DNA from: Deltaproteobacteria bacterium
GTDB taxonomy: Bacteria > Myxococcota_A > Bradymonadia > UBA7976 > VGTA01
Assembly: GCA_016874875.1 (NCBI GenBank)
Contig: VGTA01000166.1
Span: 1 to 6,881, forward strand
Length of the DNA stretch: 6,881 bases
Direction of reading: 5' to 3'
Within the stretch, counting starts at the first letter, position 1, and every line of letters begins with the position of its first letter. The position numbers were made by a program, and so were the translations under genes. The notes under the pieces are model-generated. The model was given only the letters and a program-made list of their open reading frames with translations, had not been told where the DNA came from and did no database searches. Positions 1 through 5,872 of the stretch are shown here, piece by piece.

Positions 1-124
1 CGGAGAGGCCCACAGTCGCCGCGAGAGTCGCCGCGAGAGTCGCCGCGAGAGTCGCCGCGAGAGTCGCCGCGAGAGTCGCCGCGAGAGTCGCCGCGGGGCG
101 AGGGGGCTGAGCGGAGTGATTCAT
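1..124 (-). CDS. Possible 5' end of an unrecognised gene with AATL repeats (partial)
   Basis: Tentative partial gene that runs off the left edge. An ATG at 124-122 on the minus strand is preceded by AGGGAG (136-131) with 6 nt spacing, one of the best ribosome binding sites in the window. The reading begins MNHSAQPPRP and continues as (AATL)6, then AAT-VGLS at the edge. The 12-bp array supplies the repeats, which would form an alanine-rich, mildly hydrophobic segment. It lies on the same strand as trkA-trkH, 207 bp beyond the trkH stop. Caution: the array has no stop codon in any frame, so openness is not evidence. Rival readings are plus-strand gene ends with SPRE repeats (stop 124-126) or SRRE repeats (stop 191-193), and a minus-strand reading from ATG 197-195 with RGDS repeats. 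I prefer the AATL frame only because of its ribosome binding site. Function unknown. Confidence 0.3.
   Translation of the reverse strand, partial: MNHSAQPPRPAATLAATLAATLAATLAATLAATLAATVGLS
14..95. repeat. 12-bp tandem array, about 6.8 copies
   Basis: The unit agtcgccgcgag is repeated six times without a mismatch (14-85), followed by a 10-base partial copy (86-95). Because 12 is a multiple of 3, copy-number changes would keep a reading frame, which suits a coding repeat. All six frames are free of stops across the array. The tetrapeptides encoded include SPRE and SRRE (plus strand) and AATL, SRRL and RGDS (minus strand). The perfect identity of the copies suggests recent expansion or active homogenisation. 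Confidence 0.97.
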
Positions 125-184
125 GAAGAGCTCCCTGAGCTGTTGAGGTCCAAGAGGAAGAGCGTGGCGAGGAAGGGCGTGACG

Positions 185-213
185 CGGCGCTGATCATATC
201 CGCTTCAGCGCCG
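185..213. terminator. Perfect 9-bp inverted repeat, possible trkH terminator
   Basis: Arms CGGCGCTGA (185-193) and TCAGCGCCG (205-213) are exact reverse complements, separated by an 11-nt loop (194-204). The stem is GC-rich and lies 118 bp beyond the trkH stop, so it could form in the trkA-trkH transcript. Neither side has a run of T, so it is not a classic intrinsic terminator; it could instead be an mRNA-stabilising or Rho-associated hairpin. The right arm repeats the 9 bases that cover the trkH stop (331-339). Confidence 0.4.
193..198 (-). promoter_or_regulatory. Candidate -10 element TATGAT after the heptad array
   Basis: Read on the minus strand, 198-193 is TATGAT, matching five of six bases of the sigma-70 -10 consensus, in an otherwise very GC-rich stretch. 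It lies mostly in the loop of the 185-213 hairpin. A start point about 7 bases downstream would leave a leader of about 60 nt before the candidate ATG at 124. The matching -35 position falls inside the 7-bp array, where each unit reads TTACGCC on this strand; TTACGC is a poor -35. If real, it would drive only the tentative partial gene at the left edge. Confidence 0.2.
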
Positions 214-214
214 A

Positions 215-316
215 GGCGTAAGGCGTAAGGCGTAAGGCGTAAGGCGTAAGGCGTAAGGCGTAAGGCGTAAGGCGTAAGGCGTAAGGCGTAAGGCGTAAGG
301 CGTAAGGCGTAAGGCG
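215..316. repeat. Heptanucleotide tandem array, 14 copies plus 4 bases
   Basis: The unit ggcgtaa is repeated 14 times without a single mismatch (215-312), followed by GGCG (313-316). Seven is not a multiple of 3 and the minus-strand trkH stop lies 15 bp to the right, so the array is very likely non-coding. It sits in the 3' region of the trkA-trkH transcript, or upstream of a possible gene starting at 124. Copies of such short perfect repeats are prone to slippage, so the number is expected to vary between isolates and may be mis-assembled. Confidence 0.98.
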
Positions 317-330
317 CGCCCCAGCGCACC

Positions 331-1947
331 TCAGCGCCGCCAGAAGGCCGGCGTGAACACCACCAGCACGGTGTAGAGCTCAAGGCGCCCCAAGAGCATC
401 AGCAGCGCGCTCACCCACTTGCCGCTCGCCGTGAGGCCCGCGTAGTTGTCGTAGGGCCCGATGTCGCCCAGCCCAGGCCCGATGTTACCTAGACTCGAGG
501 CGCTGCAGGTGAGCGCCGTGGCGAGGTCGTGGCCACAGAGGGCGAAAAACAGACTCCCCGCCACAAAGAGGGTCAAGTACAGCCCCACGAAGGCGATCGA
601 GGCGCGCAGCACATCGGGACTCACCACCTGCCCCTCCGAGCGGATGCTGCGCTTGCCCGTGGGGTTGAGCAGATAAAAGAACTCGCGCGTCCACACCTTC
701 CAGAGCAGCAGGTGGCGCACCACCTTCACCCCCCCCGCCGTGGAGCCCGCGCAGCCCCCCAAGAACATGAAGAGCGTCAAGACCATGAGCGCCAGCGGCG
801 CCCCCGTCCACAGCTCAAAGTTGGCGCTGGCGTACCCGGTGGTGGTGACGATGGAGATGACCTGAAAGAGCCCCACGCGCAGCGCCTCCTCGACCCCGAC
901 GGCGTACCCCCCCGCCAGCACCGCGTAGGACACCAGCCCCCCGCCGAGCAGCACCAAGAGCGCGTAGGCGCGCATCTCGACGCTCTCCCAATAAGCGCGG
1001 AGGTGCCCCTGAATAAAGAAGAAGTGCAGGTTGAAGCTCGCCCCCGCCAAGAACATAAACACCACCATCACCCACTCCACGAGCGGGCTGGCGAACCCCG
1101 CCACGCTCGTGGCGCGCGTGGAGAAGCCGCCTGTGCCCATGGTGCTCATGGCGTGACACACCGACTCGAAAAAGTCCATCGAGCCCGACCCCCAAAAGAT
1201 CAACGCCAGCCCCGCCGTGAGCGCCCCATAGACGCGCCACAGAATCTTGGCCGTCTCCTTCATGCGCGGCGCCAGCTTGTCGGTCTTGGGGCCCGGCGCC
1301 TCCGCCTTAAAGAGCTGCATACCGCCGACGCCGAGGAGGGGCAGCACCGCCACCCCGAGCACGATGATGCCCAGCCCCCCGATCAGGTGCGTGGCGCAGC
1401 GCCACAGCATGATGCCGCGCGGCAGCCCCAGCGCCCCGCTCGGCGCGTACCCCACCCCGCCCTCGTAGCGGTCCCACAGCCCGTCGGTGATGATGGACGC
1501 CCCCGTGGTGGTGAGCCCCGACATCGACTCAAAGAAGGCGTTGGTGAAGCTGCAGAACTCCGCCCCCACCACCGGCGCGGGGGCGCCGCAGGGCGCCGTG
1601 GGCGAGAGGTGCGCGTAGAGGTAGTAGGGGAGCGCGCACACCACCCCGGCGGTGAGCCAGGTGGCGGTCACCAGGAGCAGCCCGTCGAGGTGGTTGAACT
1701 CCACCCGCTGCAGCGCCCCGCGCGTCCTCCAGAACACCGCCCCCCCGCCCGACACGCAGAGCGCCAGCGCGGCGAGCAGGCCGCGGCGGTCGGTGTGGTG
1801 CGCGTCCAAGAGCGAGTAGAGGGCGCTCGGCACCATAAAGAGCACGAGCAGCAAGACCAGCGCGCTGAGCACGTGCGCGCGCGCCAGCCGCAGGTCGCGC
1901 CGCTCCTCCTCGAGGGCGCTCTCCACCGCCCGCAGGTCGCTCCTCAT
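331..1947 (-). CDS. trkH: Trk potassium uptake protein TrkH (membrane pore subunit)
   Basis: Inner-membrane, ion-conducting subunit of the Trk potassium uptake system, working with TrkA. From the preferred start the protein is 538 aa. All four pore-loop signatures are visible: TTTGA (146-150), MGTGGFS (270-276), TTTGY (368-372) and LGNIGPG (486-492), each with its filter glycine. Other TrkH marks are GVGGMQLFKAEAPGP near 206-220, GGCAGSTAGGVKVVR near 397-411, and a C-terminus GRLELYTVLVVFTPAFWRR close to that of E. coli TrkH. It is longer than E. coli TrkH (about 483 aa), mostly through a charged N-terminal helix and the loop after the first filter. Start choice: an ORF from GTG at 1962 would be 543 aa, but ATG at 1947-1945 overlaps the trkA stop as ATGA and has GGAG (1960-1957) 9 nt upstream, so I use ATG. 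TrkH is favoured over KtrB because of the MQLFKAE...PGP segment. Confidence 0.96.
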   Translation of the reverse strand: MRSDLRAVESALEEERRDLRLARAHVLSALVLLLVLFMVPSALYSLLDAHHTDRRGLLAALALCVSGGGAVFWRTRGALQRVEFNHLDGLLLVTATWLTAGVVCALPYYLYAHLSPTAPCGAPAPVVGAEFCSFTNAFFESMSGLTTTGASIITDGLWDRYEGGVGYAPSGALGLPRGIMLWRCATHLIGGLGIIVLGVAVLPLLGVGGMQLFKAEAPGPKTDKLAPRMKETAKILWRVYGALTAGLALIFWGSGSMDFFESVCHAMSTMGTGGFSTRATSVAGFASPLVEWVMVVFMFLAGASFNLHFFFIQGHLRAYWESVEMRAYALLVLLGGGLVSYAVLAGGYAVGVEEALRVGLFQVISIVTTTGYASANFELWTGAPLALMVLTLFMFLGGCAGSTAGGVKVVRHLLLWKVWTREFFYLLNPTGKRSIRSEGQVVSPDVLRASIAFVGLYLTLFVAGSLFFALCGHDLATALTCSASSLGNIGPGLGDIGPYDNYAGLTASGKWVSALLMLLGRLELYTVLVVFTPAFWRR

Positions 1948-3377
1948 CGCCAGAGTCTCCACCCGCGGCGGCGCTCAAAGACGGCGTCGATGCTCGAAAA
2001 GTGACGCGAGTACGAGATGATGAACAGCAGGTCCCCCTCCAGAATCTCCGTCTCCCCCGACGGCATCAACCCCTCCCCGTTGCGCATGATCGCCGCGATG
2101 AGCGCCTCCCCCCGCGGCCACTTGGCGCTCTCGTTGAGGTCGCGCACCCTCCTCCGCACATAGGGGTTGTCGGGCGTCACGCGAAACTCGCGCACCTCCA
2201 CGTCCTCCGTCCCCGAGAGCGTGTGAGAGGCGATGGAGAGCGTGTTGATGATGGACTGCGAGAGCTCGTTGACCGCCATCTGGCGCGGACTCAGCACCAC
2301 CTCGAGCCCCAGCTCGCGAATCACCGAGTGGTAGCGCTCGTTGTTGGTGATGACGAGCGTGCGCTTAAAGCCGAGCTGGCGGGCGAGGAGCGCGCACACA
2401 AAGTTCTCCTCGGAGTCGTCCGACGTCGTGATCAGCACGTCGTGCTCACGCGGCTTATAGGCGCGCAGCTCGGCGAGGTCGCTCAGCTTGTCGCGGAAGT
2501 AGCTCACCAGCCCCTCCGGGTCGTTCGCCTCCATCTCCGCCATCACGCCCTCGTCCCCATCAAAGAGGTACACCTTGAAGCCCTCGCGCGCGATCGCCTG
2601 CGCCAGCGAGATGCCGATCTTGCTCGCCCCCGCCACGTACACCGTCGCCCGCCCCTCCGCGCTCGCCACAAGGCCGCGGTAGAGCTCGGGGAAGCGCTCA
2701 GGCGTGGCGCACACATAGATGTCGTCCCCCGCCTCGAGCAGCGCCGTCGAGGCCGGAATCACCGTGTCGGACGTGCGGAACTTGGTCATCGCCGCGATGG
2801 TGAGCGCGCGCCCCTGCGCGAAGGTCACGAGGTCCTGGTTGAGGGCGGGGCTCGTGTCGGGCAGCTTGATGCCGTAGAGCTTGATGCGCCCCTGCTCAAA
2901 AGAGAGCGTGTCGATCAGGTGGTGGTAGTTGATGATCTCGATCACCTTGGCCACGCAGATCTGCTCGGGGTTGATCAGCACGTCCACGTCCATATCGCTG
3001 CCGCGCACGCTGCGCGCCAGACTCTGGCTGCGGACGCGGGCGTACATGAGCGCGGCGGGGAGCGGGTCCTCGCCGTCGCGCAGGCGCCGGGCGTCCTCCG
3101 TATCGCGCATCTTACGCACCATCCAGCACGCGAGGAGATTCACCTCATCCGAATCCGTCACCGCGATGATCATGTCTTGGTGAACGGCGTCCGCCGCGCG
3201 CAGCGTGTCGGGGCACGTGCCGTGGCCCACCAGCACGGTGAGGTCGCTCGCCCCGTCGATCTCGCCGGTGACGCCCGCGTCACGCTCGATCAGGGTGACG
3301 TCGCACTTGTTCTGGAGGCGCTCGATCGTCTTGGCGCCCACCTCGCCGCCACCGATCACCAGGATTCGCTTTTGCAT
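1944..3377 (-). CDS. trkA: Trk system potassium uptake regulatory protein TrkA
   Basis: Cytoplasmic gating subunit that binds NAD(H) and assembles as a ring under TrkH. The 477 aa contain two RCK repeats, as in full-length TrkA (E. coli about 458 aa). The first Rossmann domain (1-130) starts ILVIGGGEVG, with glycines 9-11 and 14 and an acidic residue, E31, at the end of the second strand. RCK-C1 spans about 150-235. The second Rossmann domain starts near 246 with VYVAGASKIG, a looser nucleotide-binding loop, and has D273 at the equivalent acidic position. RCK-C2 spans about 393-475. A charged insertion of some 15-20 residues (about 90-108) interrupts the first domain. ATG at 3377 has AAAGAGAG just upstream, 5 nt away. 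It is first in the operon and overlaps trkH by 4 nt, implying translational coupling and matched subunit amounts. Confidence 0.96.
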   Translation of the reverse strand: MQKRILVIGGGEVGAKTIERLQNKCDVTLIERDAGVTGEIDGASDLTVLVGHGTCPDTLRAADAVHQDMIIAVTDSDEVNLLACWMVRKMRDTEDARRLRDGEDPLPAALMYARVRSQSLARSVRGSDMDVDVLINPEQICVAKVIEIINYHHLIDTLSFEQGRIKLYGIKLPDTSPALNQDLVTFAQGRALTIAAMTKFRTSDTVIPASTALLEAGDDIYVCATPERFPELYRGLVASAEGRATVYVAGASKIGISLAQAIAREGFKVYLFDGDEGVMAEMEANDPEGLVSYFRDKLSDLAELRAYKPREHDVLITTSDDSEENFVCALLARQLGFKRTLVITNNERYHSVIRELGLEVVLSPRQMAVNELSQSIINTLSIASHTLSGTEDVEVREFRVTPDNPYVRRRVRDLNESAKWPRGEALIAAIMRNGEGLMPSGETEILEGDLLFIISYSRHFSSIDAVFERRRGWRLWR

Positions 3378-3475
3378 TCGGGCTCTCTTTGGGATAAGAC
3401 AGACGGCGCGCCTTATATCACGAGCCCGCGCGCTTTGTGTACCCCTTCACACCCGCCCCCGCACCCCAAGGCACC
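3378..3475. promoter_or_regulatory. Divergent promoter region between trkA and mlaE
   Basis: This 98-bp gap must hold the start signals of both operons unless one is read through from elsewhere. An AT-rich island, CTTATATCA (3412-3420), stands out in GC-rich DNA. On the minus strand it gives TATAAG (3417-3412), five of six matches to a -10 box, with TACACA (3441-3436) 18 bp upstream as a possible -35; the trkA leader would be about 27 nt. On the plus strand TATATC (3414-3419) is a weaker -10 for mlaE, with TTGGGA about 19 bp upstream. The two candidates share the same bases, so the promoters may compete. No clear operator palindrome is seen besides GGCGCGCC (3405-3412). Confidence 0.4.
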
Positions 3476-4264
3476 ATGGTCTTAGAGAAAATCAGGAGCG
3501 GCGTAGAGGGCGTGGGCGCGCTCACGATCAAGGGCGTGGAGAGCGTGGGGCGGGCGAGTCTCTTTCTGCTCGAGACGCTCCTGTGGGTCCCGCGCCCGCC
3601 CTACCGCCTCCGCGTCCTGCTGAGCGCCCTGGAGTTCGTGGGCGTGGGCAGCCTCTTCATCGTGATCCTCACCGGCTTCTTCACCGGCGCCGTGTTCGCC
3701 CTGCAGGGCGCCACCGCCTTTAAGCTCTTTAACGCCGAGAGTCTGGTGGGCTCCACCGTGGCGCTCTCGCTGGCGCGCGAGCTGGCGCCCGTGCTCACGG
3801 GGCTGATGGTGAGCGGGCGCGCCGGGAGCGGCATCGCCACGGAGCTGGGCACCATGCGCGTCACCGAGCAGATCGACGCCCTCTACACCATGGCGGTCAA
3901 CCCCATCCAGTACCTCGTGGTGCCCCGCTTCCTCGCCGGCGTCATCATGGTGCCGCTCCTCACGAGCCTCTTTAACCTCGTGGGCATGGTGGGCTGCTAC
4001 GCGGTGGGCGTGCGCCTGCTCCACATCGACGAGGGGGTGTTCTTGGAGAAGGTGCGCTGGTTCGTGGAGCCCGCCGACATCTACAACGGCCTGCTCAAGG
4101 CCTGCGTCTTTGGCGGCATCCTCACGCTGGTGGGCTGCTACAAGGGCTTCTACGCCACGGGCGGCGCGCGCGGCGTGGGGCTCGCCACCACGGAGGCGGT
4201 GGTGGTGTCGAGCGTGCTGATTCTCACGGCTGACTATATCCTCACCGCGCTCATGTTCACCTGA
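3476..4264 (+). CDS. mlaE: MlaE-family phospholipid ABC transporter permease
   Basis: Inner-membrane permease of the Mla/MCE lipid transport complex, which exchanges phospholipid between the inner membrane and the periplasmic MCE subunit with energy from an MlaF-type ATPase. From the preferred ATG the protein is 262 aa, the usual family length. MlaE signatures are RELAPVLTGLMVSGRAGSG (101-119), ELGTMRVTEQIDAL (123-136, the likely ATPase-coupling region), NPIQYLVVPR (142-151) and GGARGVGLATTEAVV (219-233). About five hydrophobic helices follow an amphipathic N-terminus. Start choice: a GTG at 3437 would add 13 proline-rich residues that do not resemble the family N-terminus; ATG 3476 has AAGG four bases upstream, a weak site. 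It is the first plus-strand gene, divergent from trkA. No mlaF lies beside it, which is unusual. Confidence 0.93.
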   Translation: MVLEKIRSGVEGVGALTIKGVESVGRASLFLLETLLWVPRPPYRLRVLLSALEFVGVGSLFIVILTGFFTGAVFALQGATAFKLFNAESLVGSTVALSLARELAPVLTGLMVSGRAGSGIATELGTMRVTEQIDALYTMAVNPIQYLVVPRFLAGVIMVPLLTSLFNLVGMVGCYAVGVRLLHIDEGVFLEKVRWFVEPADIYNGLLKACVFGGILTLVGCYKGFYATGGARGVGLATTEAVVVSSVLILTADYILTALMFT

Positions 4265-4270
4265 GCCCCG

Positions 4271-4335
4271 CTCACATCACCTCTGCTCACATCACCTCTG
4301 CTCACATCACCTCTGCTCACATCACCTCTGCTCAC
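4271..4335. repeat. 15-bp tandem array in the mlaE-mlaD gap
   Basis: The unit ctcacatcacctctg is present in four perfect copies (4271-4330) plus a five-base partial (4331-4335). It fills most of the 82-bp gap between the mlaE stop and the mlaD start and ends 11 bp before the mlaD ATG. The frame that leads into mlaD has no stop within the array, but it has no start codon there either, so I read the array as untranslated leader. It is pyrimidine-rich and unlikely to fold on itself. Each copy contains ATCACCTC, identical to the anti-Shine-Dalgarno end of bacterial 16S rRNA. Confidence 0.97.
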
Positions 4336-4346
4336 GAGACTCGCCG

Positions 4347-5846
4347 ATGAACGCCCTCTTCACGCCCTTCAAGGTCGGCCTGCTGATGATCGCCGCCTCC
4401 TCCTCGCTGGTGTGGATGAGCACACAGGTGCGCGAGGGCATCTCCGAGCGCGAGGACCTCACGAGCGCTTTCGCGCTCTTTAATGACGTGGGGGGGCTGG
4501 CCGTGCGCTCCAAGGTGGTGATCGCCGGCATTACCGTGGGGCAGATCGACCGCATTGAGCTGGCGGGGGACCAGGCCAAGGTGTGGCTCACGCTCACCCT
4601 GCCGCTCCGCGCCGACGCGCGCATCGCCAAGCGCCAGGCGAGCCTCCTCGGGGAGTCTTTCCTGCAGCTCACCCCCGGCTACCAGGGCCCCCCCATCCCG
4701 CAGGGCGGCGAGATCAAGCGCGTGGACTACGACGCGTCCCCCTCCGACCTGATGGAGGAGGTGCGCGGCATCATGGTCAACGTCAACGAGATCACGCTGA
4801 GCCTCAAGAACGTGCTCGCCGGCGAGAACGGCGAGCAGCGCCTCGTGGGGATCCTAGAGAACATCAACCGCGTCGTCGAGCAGATGAGCCAGGCGCTCTC
4901 GGGGAACTCGCCCAAGCTCGACCGCGTGGTGGACAACGTGATCGCGGTCACCGACGAGGCGCGGCGCTTTACGGTGGACTTTCGGCGCAAGGCGGACCTG
5001 ATCTTGGCGGACGCGCAGCGGGTGTCGGAGAACGCGCGCCTCATCTCCGCCGACGTGCGCGCCATCGTCAGCCAGGACGGCGCCGGCGGCGGCGCGTCGG
5101 TGCAGGGGGCGATGGCGCGCCTGCAGGACTCTATGCGGCGCCTCGATGACACCCTCGAGCACACGCGCTCCATCGCGCAGAAGGTGGACGAGGGGCAGGG
5201 GTCCCTCGGGCAGCTCGTCAACAACGACCGCCTCGCGCGCAGCGTGGGCAACTTTGTGGACGAGTCCTCGCGCTTTATCAGCCGCCTCACCCGCCTGCAG
5301 TTTCAGGTGGGCATGAGCAGCGAGTACTACATGAGCCAGGCGGTGGCCAAGAGCTACTTTGAGCTCCGCATGATGCCCAAGCCCGACAAGTACTACGTGC
5401 TGCAGCTGGTGGACTCGCCGTCGCGCAAGACGAGCGTGGTGGAGCGCCTCACCACCACCACCCGCGGCGGCGTGAGCAGCGCGGTGCGCGAGCAGGTGCA
5501 GACCACGGAGGACAGCTTCTTGGTGAGTCTGCAGTTCGCCAAGCGCTTCCACTTCTTGACGGGGCGCGTGGGGCTTCTCGAGAACTCGGGCGCCCTCGGG
5601 CTCGACGTGACGGCGCTGGGGGACCGCCTCCAGGTGGTGACCGACCTCTTTGAGTTTGAGGCCGACCGCAACCCCCGCCTGCGCGCCCGCGCCACCTACG
5701 CGTTTTTCGCGCACCTCTACGTGGCTGCCGGCATCGACGACGTGCTGAATCGCTCCTCCATGGACTATTTCGTGGGCGGCGGGCTGCGCTTTAACGACGA
5801 TGACCTGCAGGCGATCCTCGCCACGGCGCCGATCCCGTCCTTCTAG
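4347..5846 (+). CDS. mlaD: MlaD-type MCE protein with long helical stalk and C-terminal strand-rich domain
   Basis: Periplasmic lipid-binding MCE subunit anchored in the inner membrane, expected to partner MlaE. It has 499 aa against about 183 in E. coli MlaD. Residues 8-24 are a single N-terminal membrane helix. Residues about 37-125 are the MCE domain, with VGGLAVRSKVVIAGITVGQI at 48-67 and a LGESFLQLTPG core at 101-111. Residues 130-325 are mostly heptad-like helix with few prolines, and include the SLGQLVNNDRLA motif (286-297) common in long MCE proteins. Residues 325-490 have many short amphipathic strands, such as KYYVLQLVD, FLVSLQFAKRF, GRVGLLENSGALGLD and YFVGGGLRF, as in a small outer-membrane barrel. 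The start has no strong ribosome binding site and follows the 15-bp array closely. MlaD is the nearest named homologue; 'MCE family protein' is the safer label. Confidence 0.9.
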   Translation: MNALFTPFKVGLLMIAASSSLVWMSTQVREGISEREDLTSAFALFNDVGGLAVRSKVVIAGITVGQIDRIELAGDQAKVWLTLTLPLRADARIAKRQASLLGESFLQLTPGYQGPPIPQGGEIKRVDYDASPSDLMEEVRGIMVNVNEITLSLKNVLAGENGEQRLVGILENINRVVEQMSQALSGNSPKLDRVVDNVIAVTDEARRFTVDFRRKADLILADAQRVSENARLISADVRAIVSQDGAGGGASVQGAMARLQDSMRRLDDTLEHTRSIAQKVDEGQGSLGQLVNNDRLARSVGNFVDESSRFISRLTRLQFQVGMSSEYYMSQAVAKSYFELRMMPKPDKYYVLQLVDSPSRKTSVVERLTTTTRGGVSSAVREQVQTTEDSFLVSLQFAKRFHFLTGRVGLLENSGALGLDVTALGDRLQVVTDLFEFEADRNPRLRARATYAFFAHLYVAAGIDDVLNRSSMDYFVGGGLRFNDDDLQAILATAPIPSF

Positions 5847-5872
5847 CCCCCTCCGCAGGAGTCCGCCCCGCG

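Noticed and set aside
14..95. RGDS repeats as a cell-adhesion protein
   Set aside because: RGDS is just one of six stop-free readings of the array, and its minus-strand start at 197 has no good ribosome site.
215..316. CRISPR array
   Set aside because: The heptad repeats are contiguous with no spacers, and no cas genes are present. The same holds for the 12-bp and 15-bp arrays.
313..3412. The palindrome GGCGCGCC at 313-320 and again at 3405-3412 as a shared operator
   Set aside because: Such an 8-mer is common by chance in DNA this rich in GC, and the two sites have no matching flanks.
529..3485. Two long plus-strand ORFs (529-2004 and 2001-3485) opposite trkH and trkA
   Set aside because: They are antisense shadows in GC-rich DNA. 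Their translations are rich in Arg, His and Pro with no recognisable motif, while the minus-strand frames give full TrkH and TrkA.
4271..4335. Minus-strand AGAGGTGATG in each 15-bp unit, resembling a ribosome site plus start
   Set aside because: The ATG is followed at once by TGA, so no peptide is encoded. It is only the complement of the octamer discussed above.
4854..5714. A 286-aa minus-strand ORF opposite mlaD
   Set aside because: It has a His/Arg/Ala-rich shadow composition and no conserved motif. The plus-strand frame carries the MCE protein.
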